The notes: generated from the letters alone by a model not told the origin. DNA of 64,000 nucleotides from Paenibacillus marchantiae (GCF_028771845.1 NZ_CP118270.1:3720001-3784000), one strand, 5' to 3'. Positions 26,661 through 34,181 are shown, numbered from the stretch's first letter. A program made the numbers and translations.

Positions 26661-26782
26661 CACTTAACATAATATTCACACATCGGGCATACGCCCTCGG
26701 TGCGGCTGAGGGATTTCAGGGAAGCAGGAGCAGGCGGACACTTCCGACTCCGTCGGACGTCGTGAATACAGGAATGTTATAT
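26661..26782 (+). repeat. attC-like element 1
   Basis: Left end CACTTAAC (ACTTAAC fits RYYYAAC), 4-nt spacer, TATTCAC; right end CGTGAATA, 6 nt, GTTATAT. Left hairpin GGGC-ATAC-GCCC; right hairpin CCGAC-TCC-GTCGG. The left end pairs exactly with the start of cassette 1. Confidence 0.82.
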
Positions 26783-26839
26783 GTAATAGCTGCAAAGAAA
26801 TAATAAAAAAAATTTAAATTACTTTGGAGGTAAGTCGAG

Positions 26840-27622
26840 ATGGAAAGCAGAAAAATCGATAGTAATGAATTCCCGATATTGGAATTTGATGAATCGCGAG
26901 TTGCAATAATAGAAGCAACTAATTTTATTAAGCCAAAAGAAGAATTTGAATACTGTGTAATAACATTTTTTCGAGATGTAATTGAAAAAATGAAAACGGA
27001 GGGAAAGTTGAAAGAAGTTGCATCTCTACATTGCGAGACTGTAGATTTGCCAATATATGAAACATATTATCAAGGAAAAAAAGTACATATTACTTTGGGG
27101 TATTTAGGATCTGCAGGTTCAGCAGGATTCTTAGAAGAACTGATAGCCTATGGTTTTCAGAAATTTATAGTATGTGGTGGTGCAGGTGTATTACAAAAAG
27201 ACATTGCTGTTGGACATGTAATAGTACCAGTTTCGGCAGTGAGAGATGAAGGAGTATCATACCATTACATTAAGCCATCAAGAGAAGTTGAATGTAATCT
27301 AGAGGTATTAAAATTCATAGAGGACGATTTTAATATACATAATATAAGGTATATTAAGGCCAAAACTTGGACGACAGATTCATTTTATAGAGAGACTAAA
27401 GAAAAGGTTGAGTTGCGGAAAGCAGAAGGGTGTATAACTGTAGAAATGGAAGCAGCAGCATTTATGGCTGTCTCACAATTTAGAAATGTAAAATTAGGTG
27501 TTATCTTGTATGGCGGTGATGATTTAAGTGGTGTCGAATGGGATAGTCGAAGTTGGAATAGCAAATCAGAAATAAGAGAAAACCTTGTTCAAATATCAAT
27601 GCGGATATGCAGTTCTTTATAA
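26840..27622 (+). CDS. Nucleoside phosphorylase (PNP/UDP family)
   Basis: A 260-residue purine/uridine phosphorylase-family enzyme, cleaving nucleosides with phosphate. It has a glycine-rich phosphate loop region (GSAGSAGF) and FIVCGGAGVLQ; VEMEAAAF carries the family Glu and Met that bind ribose. DDLSGVEWD near the C-terminus stands where the base-binding Asp is found. Strong TTTGGAGG before ATG. Sole gene of cassette 2. A salvage or defence-related role is open. Confidence 0.86.
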   Translation: MESRKIDSNEFPILEFDESRVAIIEATNFIKPKEEFEYCVITFFRDVIEKMKTEGKLKEVASLHCETVDLPIYETYYQGKKVHITLGYLGSAGSAGFLEELIAYGFQKFIVCGGAGVLQKDIAVGHVIVPVSAVRDEGVSYHYIKPSREVECNLEVLKFIEDDFNIHNIRYIKAKTWTTDSFYRETKEKVELRKAEGCITVEMEAAAFMAVSQFRNVKLGVILYGGDDLSGVEWDSRSWNSKSEIRENLVQISMRICSSL

Positions 27623-27677
27623 CTGAAATAGCTATAATCCATTTATTAATGCATTTATTAAAAGGGAAATGCTAAAT

Positions 27678-27841
27678 AGACAACACCGTATTCACGCTGC
27701 GGCCCCTGATGGGTCTTTGGTCTGCAAGGCGCATTTCGGAGAAGTGGATTCAGCAGACAACCCTGCGAGGCTAAGTGGCTGAGCCACCCGGTCTTAGCGG
27801 ACCTTAAGCCTCTCGGGTTCGTGAATACAACAACGTTATGC
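27678..27841 (+). repeat. attC-like element 2
   Basis: Left end CAAC, ACCG spacer, TATTCACG; right end CGTGAATA, 6 nt, GTTATGC. The right half carries an imperfect long hairpin (GAGGCTAAG / CTTAAGCCTC type). Its left end does not complement the start of cassette 2 (TTATATG), one of the exceptions in the array. Confidence 0.72.
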
Positions 27842-27886
27842 GCCATTACCGGTAAATATTAAAGATAATCTTTAAGGAGATAATTT

Positions 27887-28540
27887 ATGAAAGGTAAGAT
27901 ACTCTTCTTATTTTTTATTACGATAATGTTTTCATCTTGTCAAAATATTAGTCAATCGACTACTTTGAATAGCGAAACTAAATCAATAATGAATTCTGAA
28001 CTGCCTCCTGATGTAGAGAGTAAAGGTAATGGAACAGAATCGAAAGAAATAACTGAAGGTCGATCAGAGCCTTCTAACAATGAAGTGTTATCCATGAGAA
28101 TTGGGAACTACGATTTGAAAGGAGAATTTTATGATGAAATGCTTCGAAATCCTATAGATCATGATTATGAAGTAGAATTTAATGAATTTCAAAATTCCAA
28201 AGAGATTATTACAACAATGGGATGGGGATCGTTGGAAAGCAAATATACAGAAATTTGGGATAAAGAGTTGAATCAAATATATAAAAAGCTTCTTTCTAAG
28301 TTGGATAGAGAACCAAGAGAAGCACTAATCGAATCGCAGAAAGAATGGTTACAGTATCACTTAAGGGAAACAACATTTGTAGAGAAGACATTTATTAATA
28401 ATGGTTACCTTGGATCAAAAGGATCGGTAAGCCTAGGCACGGTTATACGGGAGAGGATTAGGGAAAGAACAATGCAATTATTTGAATATCGATATTTGCT
28501 AGATAGTGAAGTTGAGTTTTTATACCAAAGTAAAAAATAG
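27887..28540 (+). CDS. Lipoprotein with DUF1311/LprI-like domain
   Basis: A 217-residue exported lipoprotein. The N-terminus KGKILFLFFITIMFSSC is a lipoprotein signal with lipobox FSSC (Cys 18). A Ser/Thr/Glu-rich linker follows to about residue 70. The C-terminal ~120 residues resemble the lysozyme-inhibitor-LprI (DUF1311) domain, seen in WDKELNQIYKKLLSKLD and QKEWLQYHLRE. Such proteins can inhibit lysozyme in other species; unproven here. AAGGAG precedes ATG. Sole gene of cassette 3. Confidence 0.78.
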   Translation: MKGKILFLFFITIMFSSCQNISQSTTLNSETKSIMNSELPPDVESKGNGTESKEITEGRSEPSNNEVLSMRIGNYDLKGEFYDEMLRNPIDHDYEVEFNEFQNSKEIITTMGWGSLESKYTEIWDKELNQIYKKLLSKLDREPREALIESQKEWLQYHLRETTFVEKTFINNGYLGSKGSVSLGTVIRERIRERTMQLFEYRYLLDSEVEFLYQSKK

Positions 28541-28590
28541 AGTGGGAATCTTGATCAAAGGTTTCTAGGTGATGCTTAGGAGACAGTAAC

Positions 28591-28739
28591 GGCGCATAAC
28601 AATATATTCATGTTGCGGGGATATCACTCCTTGGCTGCCAGATGTATAATCATGGAAGAACACTCAGACAACAAACGAGCCAGCCTAAGATAAGAGCTAT
28701 CTAAGGCTGGGTCGTTTCGTGAATACAAGAGCGTTATGT
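28591..28739 (+). repeat. attC-like element 3
   Basis: Left end GGCGCATAAC, AATA spacer, TATTCATG; right end CGTGAATA, 6-7 nt, GTTATGT. The nine bases GGCGCATAA are the exact reverse complement of TTATGCGCC, the first nine bases of cassette 3 (27836-27844). Right hairpin CAGCCTAAGAT / ATCTAAGGCTG. Confidence 0.85.
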
Positions 28740-28780
28740 GAAAGATATTCAGATCTAAATCAGAAGGGAAGTCAAACATA

Positions 28781-29209
28781 ATGATCAGAGTCGATGTAGC
28801 TTATTCCTTAATTACTGACCCAACCAATTCCAAAATATTAATGGTAAGGAATGTAGATGATTCTAGTGACCGATGGTCACTTCCAGGCGGCGCTGTTGAA
28901 AGAGAAGAATCATTAGACCAAGCAGCAATAAGGGAAGCTAAAGAAGAAACTGGACTAGATATTAAAGTTCATGGAATAGTGGCAGTAAATGAATGTAAAT
29001 TTCCGGAAAAAGAAGAACATGTAATATTTATAACATTTAAAGGTGAGGTAATCGGTGGGAATGAAGAAATAGTTAGACCTAATGAAATTTCTGAAATAGC
29101 TTGGATTGATATAGAGAGGGCTGAACAATTGATGCCTTACTATAAAGATGGAATAAGAAGATTAATAGATGGATATGAAATAACATATTTTAACGAAGGC
29201 AATAAGTAA
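28781..29209 (+). CDS. NUDIX hydrolase
   Basis: A 142-residue pyrophosphohydrolase. The Nudix box is complete from GGAVEREESL through REAKEETG (G-x5-E-x7-REAxEExG), near residues 38-60. The fold around it (WSLPGG, EIAWIDIERA) is standard. Substrate is probably a nucleotide derivative but cannot be named. GAAGGGAAG precedes ATG. Sole gene of cassette 4; NUDIX genes are frequent in integron cassettes. Confidence 0.9.
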   Translation: MIRVDVAYSLITDPTNSKILMVRNVDDSSDRWSLPGGAVEREESLDQAAIREAKEETGLDIKVHGIVAVNECKFPEKEEHVIFITFKGEVIGGNEEIVRPNEISEIAWIDIERAEQLMPYYKDGIRRLIDGYEITYFNEGNK

Positions 29210-29240
29210 TTTTGTTAGTTGTTCGAAACGGCATATCCTC

Positions 29241-29390
29241 CATATAATAAAATATTCACCTGCGGGCCATTCGTCCCTTGATCTGTTCCAGGAGTGTTTT
29301 CGAGGAAGAAGAATCGGGCAGATACATCCATTCCCTTAAGATAAGAGCTATCTAAGGGGAATGGACGTCATGAATACAGAAACATTAGCT
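29241..29390 (+). repeat. attC-like element 4
   Basis: Left end CATATAAT, AAAA spacer, TATTCACC; right end CATGAATA, 6 nt, ATTAGCT (the core G is changed to A). Right hairpin CCCTTAAGAT / ATCTAAGGGG, almost the same as in element 3. Left end matches cassette 4's start TTATGTG with one mismatch. Confidence 0.78.
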
Positions 29391-29431
29391 AGAATTCCAG
29401 CAATTATTTATTTAGAGGTGTAAATTCAGAG

Positions 29432-30025
29432 ATGTCTTATACAAAACCTGTTATTAGAGAACCATATTATGATTGTCCAAAATGGTTTGACAATGATGTG
29501 CATCGTTCAGAGTTACTAACGCTTTCGGGCAAGTGCACATCTTCTGAAGTTGAACTCTTTTTAATACATTTATTTGGATATTGCAATATAAATATAGATC
29601 AATCAATGGAAGACACTTTCAATGAACTATTTGCAAATGACTCTGTAGCTATTTTGGGTGGTGTTGCTTTTTATGAAAGTGAAGAAAAATTTATTATGCC
29701 AAGTTGTTGCTGTGGTCTAGAACAATTTAGGGAGATTTATAATTCTATTCTTAATAGAGAGAGTCCTTGGCTTGGACATGATCCCTCACCGGGAATAACT
29801 TATAAGGGTAACATGGCCATCGTCTGGTCTGATGATCCAGATTCTAGTGATAGATCGGACGTTTTCCATATTGATTTTGAGTTTGAAGAAATTTTATCTT
29901 GTCTTGAGAAATCCAAATATGATTTGAAAGATTTCATTGATAAGCGACTTTTTGAATGGATTTATCGAAGAGATCGAGATACAGCTAAAAAAATGAAAGA
30001 TAGAATGTATGAGTGGTTTCTTTAG
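29432..30025 (+). CDS. Uncharacterised protein of cassette 5
   Basis: A 197-residue acidic soluble protein. TAGAGGTG lies upstream of the ATG. It begins SYTKPVIREPYYDCPKWFDND and contains CCCGLEQFREIY, PWLGHDPSPG and a C-terminal helical run ending RMYEWFL. The pattern of conserved-looking aromatic and Gly-Asp-Pro patches is that of a folded domain, perhaps of the immunity-protein type, but I recognise no family. No signal or membrane segment. Confidence 0.72.
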   Translation: MSYTKPVIREPYYDCPKWFDNDVHRSELLTLSGKCTSSEVELFLIHLFGYCNINIDQSMEDTFNELFANDSVAILGGVAFYESEEKFIMPSCCCGLEQFREIYNSILNRESPWLGHDPSPGITYKGNMAIVWSDDPDSSDRSDVFHIDFEFEEILSCLEKSKYDLKDFIDKRLFEWIYRRDRDTAKKMKDRMYEWFL

Positions 30026-30064
30026 GAAATGTGATTATTAGTATTTCTAAGAAGGCAGGAACAT

Positions 30065-30225
30065 CAGCTAACATTATATTCATGCCGCGGCTCGGCTGTA
30101 GCCGAACCTTGATCCGTCATAATGTTTTGACAGAGAAGCAGAATCAGGCGGATAACCCTGCGAACCTTAAGGCAGCTGAAGCTGCCTTAAGGTTCGCAGG
30201 GTTCATGAATACAGAAACGTTATCG
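30065..30225 (+). repeat. attC-like element 5, with a 21-bp perfect palindrome
   Basis: Left end CAGCTAAC, ATTA spacer, TATTCATG; right end CATGAATA, 6-7 nt, GTTATCG. AGCTAA complements cassette 5's first bases TTAGCT. Both inner boxes carry the same change (CATG rather than CACG/CGTG), a compensatory pair. The right hairpin (30156-30201) is a perfect 21-bp stem with a TGAA loop. Confidence 0.87.
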
Positions 30226-30462
30226 GAAAATACGCAAATATATAATTTAATATCAAAGAAGGCTAAACCATCTGATAACACGATATTCAAGCTTCGGGGC
30301 ATTTGCCCCTCGGTCCGGCAGAAGTTAGAGGAATATTCGGGGCTAGTTTTTCAGTAGCAAGGAAGTGGAATCAGCCGGACACATCCAATCGATTAAGTGC
30401 GCTGATGTGTACCCGGCAGCTTTGCTGTCTAAAGTCGATAGGACGTCGTGAATACCCGAACC
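30220..30462 (+). other. Cassette 6, carries no gene
   Basis: Only about 52 bp separate the core of element 5 from the left end of element 6, and no credible reading frame with a ribosome binding site fits. The stretch between the genes at 30025 and 30494 thus holds two attC-like elements and an empty cassette. Confidence 0.6.
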
Positions 30463-30469
30463 ATATACG
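30272..30469 (+). repeat. attC-like element 6
   Basis: Left end CTGATAAC, ACGA spacer, TATTCAAG; right end CGTGAATA then a changed core CATATACG where GTTATACG is expected. Left hairpin GGGGC-ATTT-GCCCC. Left end CTGATAA matches cassette 6's start TTATCGG with one G-T wobble position. Confidence 0.8.
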
Positions 30470-30493
30470 AAACACTTCGAAAGCGGGAATAAC

Positions 30494-30716
30494 ATGAAAA
30501 CAAATAAGGCAATGAAGAATTTATTGGATGAGTTATCTCAATCAAATAAATTCATAAATTCGGATTTATTAAATCCCAATTTTATTGAATGGGATAATTG
30601 TATCTTGATTCTAAGTTCTACAATCCAAGGAGAAGATGTGGTAATTAGATTCTATCAATCAATCTAGGGATAATGAACCTGAGTGGATTAATCTAAACGA
30701 TCTTGAAGGATATTAA
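30494..30716 (+). pseudogene. Small gene of cassette 7 broken by a 4-bp duplication
   Basis: The frame from ATG 30494 stops at 30667 after 57 residues. At 30656-30664 the sequence reads CAATCAATC; removing one AATC unit restores an unbroken ~72-residue frame that continues ...YQSRDNEPEWINLNDLEGY to 30716. Product family unknown; it is Asn/Leu/Ile-rich and soluble. The duplication looks like replication slippage, since a 4-bp tandem change is not a typical sequencing error. Confidence 0.62.
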
Positions 30717-30764
30717 GAAGAAGCAATTTTAGTAATTGAGATTCTGAATGTAATTCAATGATGA

Positions 30765-30935
30765 GAAGTGCTTCGTATAACAAAATATTAAGTTTCGCGC
30801 CATTCGGCCTTTGATACGGCAGATGCATTTCGGGGAAATGAAAGCAGTCGGACACATCTTCACCGACTAACTGCTTCGCGGCCAGCTCCTGACGGAGACT
30901 TAAGTCGGTGACGTCGCGAATACGAAACGTTATAC
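30765..30935 (+). repeat. attC-like element 7
   Basis: Left end GAAGTGCTTCGTATAAC, AAAA spacer, TATTAAG; right end CGCGAATA, 7 nt, GTTATAC. The left end complements the first ~16 bases of cassette 7 (ATATACGAAACACTTC) with only two mismatches, the longest match in the array. Right hairpin CACCGACT / AGTCGGTG. Confidence 0.85.
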
Positions 30936-30975
30936 AAAATTGGCATAAAGATAATACCGCATTGGAGGCGATATT

Positions 30976-31911
30976 ATGGTGGTACACAAAATTGAATTAT
31001 CCCAAGAAATATTAATTGGTTCATTTACTAAAGAAGTAACTCCAATCATTTCAGTGTCATCTGGTGATTCCATATGTTTTGAAACATTAGACGCAGGTTG
31101 GGGTACTGGGAGAAGTAATAGTGAGAGAAGGAAACCATTTTCAAGAAAAGAAAAAATTGATGGAGGCCACGCCTTGGTGGGACCTATTTATATTGAAGGT
31201 GCTAAGAAAGGCATGACTTTAGAGATTGAGTTTAATGATATTATACCTGGGCAATATGGTTTTACTGCTGCAGGTCAATATCCTAATTGGCAAAACCAGA
31301 AGTTACATTTGACCGAATTTAAGGAAATTAGCCTTGATTGGAAACTCGATAATAAATCCATGGTGGGAGTATGTGAAATCAACGGCAACTCCTTCTCGGT
31401 TTCATTACGACCTTTCATGGGCGTTATTGGAATGCCTCCAGATGACATAGGAATTCACTCTACTTGGCCGCCACGATATTGTGGTGGAAATATTGATTGT
31501 AAAGAGCTTGTGAAAGGCAGCAAATTGTATCTTCCTATTTCTGTCGATGGGGGTTACCTTGCTATTGGAGATGGTCATGCTTTGCAAGGGGATGGAGAAA
31601 TCAGTTGCCAGGCTATTGAATGTCCGATGGAAGTTGTTGATATAACTGTAAATTTGATTGAAGGCATAGATTTGTTAAACCCCCGAGCTAATACTCCCGC
31701 AGGGTGGATTACTTTTGGGTTTCATGAAGATCTTAATGAAGCAACCGTTCAAGCTTTAGATGGAATGCTTACCTTGATGGGTGAGTTGTATGGTTTAAAT
31801 CGTGTTGAAGCTATTGCTTTAGGGAGTTCTGTTGTTGATCTACGTATAACGCAAATTGTAAATGGGGTTAAAGGGGTACATGCCTGTCTCCCACATGGAA
31901 TTTTGAAGTGA
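30976..31911 (+). CDS. Acetamidase/formamidase family protein
   Basis: A 311-residue enzyme of the FmdA/AmdA family, which hydrolyses short amides to ammonia and acid. Family features are GPIYIEGAKKGMTLEIE near residue 72, GVIGMPP and the metal/active-site stretch DGGYLAIGDGHALQGDGE near 195. Length is near the family's ~300. TTGGAGG precedes ATG. First of two genes in cassette 8. Confidence 0.87.
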   Translation: MVVHKIELSQEILIGSFTKEVTPIISVSSGDSICFETLDAGWGTGRSNSERRKPFSRKEKIDGGHALVGPIYIEGAKKGMTLEIEFNDIIPGQYGFTAAGQYPNWQNQKLHLTEFKEISLDWKLDNKSMVGVCEINGNSFSVSLRPFMGVIGMPPDDIGIHSTWPPRYCGGNIDCKELVKGSKLYLPISVDGGYLAIGDGHALQGDGEISCQAIECPMEVVDITVNLIEGIDLLNPRANTPAGWITFGFHEDLNEATVQALDGMLTLMGELYGLNRVEAIALGSSVVDLRITQIVNGVKGVHACLPHGILK

Positions 31912-32069
31912 TTCGAATGCAGCTCAGTACCTGAAATAAAGAAAACACATATGAATATCTTTCATGATTTTAATGTTTAGTGGTCTCAACTCATCATTAA
32001 GGAGAACCAAGCAAAAATGTAAGATTAGTCATACGATTTTCCAATGAATAAGAATACAAAAGAAAGGAT

Positions 32070-32630
32070 GTGGTTCGTTTGTTTGCTGTAGAATTATTCT
32101 TCAACAAAGAATTCGATGAGTACGTCAGAAAAGTATGGATGCACTTTGACAAAAAGGGAATCAGTTATTTTATGAATAGATTCGAGAACTTAAGTCCTCA
32201 TATAACACTTGCCGTATATACGGATATTTCCGATTTGAAAGGATTTAAAGAACAACTGGAAATCTATTTTGATAATGTTTCTCCTCTTCGTTTACGATTT
32301 GATATCGTAGCTACCTTTCCGACCTCGGGAACGATATTTTTAGCTCCAACCATGACGGAGGAACTTCAACGTTTACATAAGGATTATTATAATAAGTTAG
32401 ACAAATATAATAATCAAGCGAGTATATATTATAGTCCAGATCAATGGAATCCACATTGTACCCTGGGAACACAATTAAGTAGAGAAGCGATAGCTAAGGG
32501 AATTCATGATGTAGTAAAGGAATTTGAACCTATGGATGGGATCATAGAAAGAATGAGTTTAGTGAAGATTGAGCTGTCAGAAGTAGGGAACAGGAATATA
32601 ACCATATTTGAACAATCTTTTGAAAGTTAA
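32070..32630 (+). CDS. 2'-5' RNA ligase superfamily (2H phosphoesterase) protein
   Basis: A 186-residue LigT-like 2H phosphoesterase. Both catalytic HxT motifs are present: SPHITLAV near residue 46 and NPHCTLGT near 129. GTG start chosen because the resulting VRLFAVEL is the usual first strand of the family; a TTG nine bases on is the alternative. Second gene of cassette 8, separated by 158 bp from the amidase gene with no recognisable element between them. Confidence 0.86.
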   Translation: MVRLFAVELFFNKEFDEYVRKVWMHFDKKGISYFMNRFENLSPHITLAVYTDISDLKGFKEQLEIYFDNVSPLRLRFDIVATFPTSGTIFLAPTMTEELQRLHKDYYNKLDKYNNQASIYYSPDQWNPHCTLGTQLSREAIAKGIHDVVKEFEPMDGIIERMSLVKIELSEVGNRNITIFEQSFES

Positions 32631-32650
32631 TTCAAAGAGGTCAGTTACTG

Positions 32651-32765
32651 CGTATAACATTATATTCACGCTGCGGGTATTCGCCCTGGTTCCGAAAGGA
32701 GTCGGAGCATACGCTGGGTAGTAAAACACAAGTGAATGGACGTCGCGAATATATCAACTTTATGT
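32651..32765 (+). repeat. attC-like element 8, short form
   Basis: Left end CGTATAAC, ATTA spacer, TATTCACG; right end CGCGAATA, then TTTATGT in place of GTTA. Left hairpin GGGT-ATTC-GCCC kept; the right hairpin is missing, making this the shortest copy. GTATAA complements cassette 8's start TTATAC across the two-gene unit. Confidence 0.78.
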
Positions 32766-32811
32766 GAAATCATAGTGTGATATTTAATGAAAGCATCTAA
32801 AGGAGGCTTGT

Positions 32812-33378
32812 ATGAAGACAATTATCTATATGGTTAGGCATGGAGAATCACCATACAACGAAGGAAATGAAAGAACAAGAGGGCTTACCCCAAAAGGAAA
32901 GATCGATATTGAAAAAGTAACGAAGTTACTTATAGGTGAAGGAATAGACATGATTATATCAAGTCCTTATACTCGAGCAATTCTGAGTGTTGAAGGATTG
33001 GCCAAGCACTTAAAGTTAGATATTAAAGCATTTGAAGATCTTAGAGAACGACATTTTGCATCTTATAATATTGAAAATGCAGAGTTAATGTCTAGTATCA
33101 GAGAGAGTTTTAATGATTTTGATTATACCTTGCCGGGTGGAGAGTCCAATGCTGATTGTCAGAAAAGAGCACTCTCAGTTCTAAAACCCTTACTAAAAGA
33201 GAACAGAGGGAAGAAAATAGCAATCGGGACTCATGGTCTTGTGATGACTTTGATGATGAATCATTTTGATTCAGCTTTTGGTTTGGAGTTTTTGAATCAA
33301 TTAAAGAAACCAGATATTTATAAAATGCAATTCGAGGACTTAGAATTAGAAGAAGTAACAAGAATGTGGAATGATTAG
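32812..33378 (+). CDS. Histidine phosphatase superfamily protein
   Basis: A 188-residue phosphoglycerate-mutase-like phosphatase. The RHGE motif (MVRHGESPYNEGN) with the phospho-accepting His is near residue 9, ISSPYTRAILS carries the second Arg, DLRERHF the Glu, and GTHGLVMTL the second His. All active residues are present. AAAGGAGG precedes ATG. Sole gene of cassette 9. Confidence 0.9.
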   Translation: MKTIIYMVRHGESPYNEGNERTRGLTPKGKIDIEKVTKLLIGEGIDMIISSPYTRAILSVEGLAKHLKLDIKAFEDLRERHFASYNIENAELMSSIRESFNDFDYTLPGGESNADCQKRALSVLKPLLKENRGKKIAIGTHGLVMTLMMNHFDSAFGLEFLNQLKKPDIYKMQFEDLELEEVTRMWND

Positions 33379-33406
33379 ATTTCCTAAGGTATATAAAGAA
33401 AAATGT

Positions 33407-33564
33407 GACATTACATGTCAGAGTATTCACGCTGCCTTGGTCTTGCTGGAAGCAATTCGGTGAAGTGTGAGCAGGAAGACAACACTGAGAGGCAAACTGA
33501 GCAAGCGCAGCCGGATTTTTTGGTCCTTAAGCCTCTCGGCGTCGTGAGTACAGGAACGTTAGAT
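33407..33564 (+). repeat. attC-like element 9
   Basis: The inner box TATTCACG (33424) is intact, but the outer left box is degenerate. Right end CGTGAGTA, 6 nt, GTTAGAT (fits GTTRRRY). The right hairpin pairs GAGAGGC with GCCTCTC around a long loop. No clear match to cassette 9's start. Confidence 0.74.
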
Positions 33565-33613
33565 GAAAGCATCCAAATAAAATAAAAACATCTAAGAAGA
33601 GTAAAAAGAAAAA

Positions 33614-34002
33614 ATGATAAAATCTATTAGTATTGATGCATGGAATGGGACCACATTTAAGGAAGAAGTCATTGTGAATCCTACATGGACGGACACTTTA
33701 AGTTTTTTAAGAAAACTCGATGGAGATAAATTTACATTAGTATTTTTTGAGGTATCAGACACCGATTCAGCATTAGTTGGGGGCGACCTGAATATTTCAT
33801 TGTGTCTATTACAATTGATGATACTATATATACTCTTATGAACGATAAACAGGATAACTGTGAAATTCCCCTGGTTGTTGGTGGTCAGTTAGGCAATTAT
33901 TGTGATAACATTTGTATAGAATTAATTCCCATGCTTGAAGCCATAAAGTATTTTTATGAAACCGGAAAACTGCTCGAATTACATAAATGGAAACAAGAAT
34001 AA
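33614..34002 (+). pseudogene. Imm1-like immunity gene broken by a frameshift
   Basis: The ATG frame runs ISIDAWNGTTFKEE to SALVGG and is lost at a GGGGG run near 33779-33783. One added G continues as GGRPEYFIVSITIDDTIYTL and then a sensible C-terminal half ending LLELHKWKQE at 34002. The joined ~129-residue product looks like Imm1-type immunity proteins of polymorphic toxins by my recollection of the family. Homopolymer indels can be sequencing errors, so the gene may be intact in the cell. Sole gene of cassette 10. Confidence 0.6.
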
Positions 34003-34039
34003 AATTACTCTGAATGTAACTCGAAGAAATGAGTGACAT

Positions 34040-34181
34040 CATCTAATGGGCAGCAGGGTTCGTGGTCCGGAAGAGCAGATTCACCGGACACTTTCAACCT
34101 GCTAATTGGCAAAGCCACCTGTCACTAATTGCCTAAAGCCACTTAAACATTGCGACTTAAAAAAACTGCGAACGCTTACAT
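34040..34181 (+). repeat. attC-like element 10, degenerate
   Basis: Left end TCATCTAA is the exact complement of cassette 10's start TTAGATGA (33559-33566), but the inner TATTCACG box is gone and the right arm is rearranged (TGCGAAC then TTACAT). The middle keeps AAGAGCAGATTCACCGGACA, close to the internal sequence of the intact copies. Last recognisable full-length element. Confidence 0.6.

Larger units (their letters stand above)
26094..34181 (+). mobile_element. Integron-like gene-cassette array with ten attC-like sites, no integrase
   Basis: Ten units, each mostly one short plus-strand gene with a 30-60 bp leader, are separated by ten related elements of about 115-200 bp. Each intact element has TAAC on the left and GTTA on the right. 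Inside these lie TATTCACG and CGTGAATA, placed 4 nt from the left TAAC but 6-7 nt from the right GTTA, then a small left hairpin (for example GGGC-ATAC-GCCC) and a larger right hairpin. This is the R''-L''-L'-R' asymmetric layout of integron attC sites. For units 1, 3, 5, 6, 7, 8 and 10 the unit's first 6-14 bases complement the left end of its own downstream element exactly or with one mismatch. No tyrosine recombinase is encoded in the window. Integron status is inference; the repeats and matches are seen directly. Confidence 0.8.

Noticed and set aside
32640..32650. Possible tRNA-like fold at the attC-like elements
   Set aside because: The cloverleaf features (anticodon arm, TTC loop, acceptor CCA region) are absent; the three-way pairing is explained by attC-type arms.
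26661..34181. The repeats as a CRISPR array
   Set aside because: Copies are 115-200 bp, imperfect, spaced by whole genes, and no cas gene is present.
26661..34181. The repeats as simple Rho-independent terminators or MITEs
   Set aside because: No consistent T run follows them, no fixed target-site duplication is seen, and the shifted complementarity of unit ends is not expected for either.
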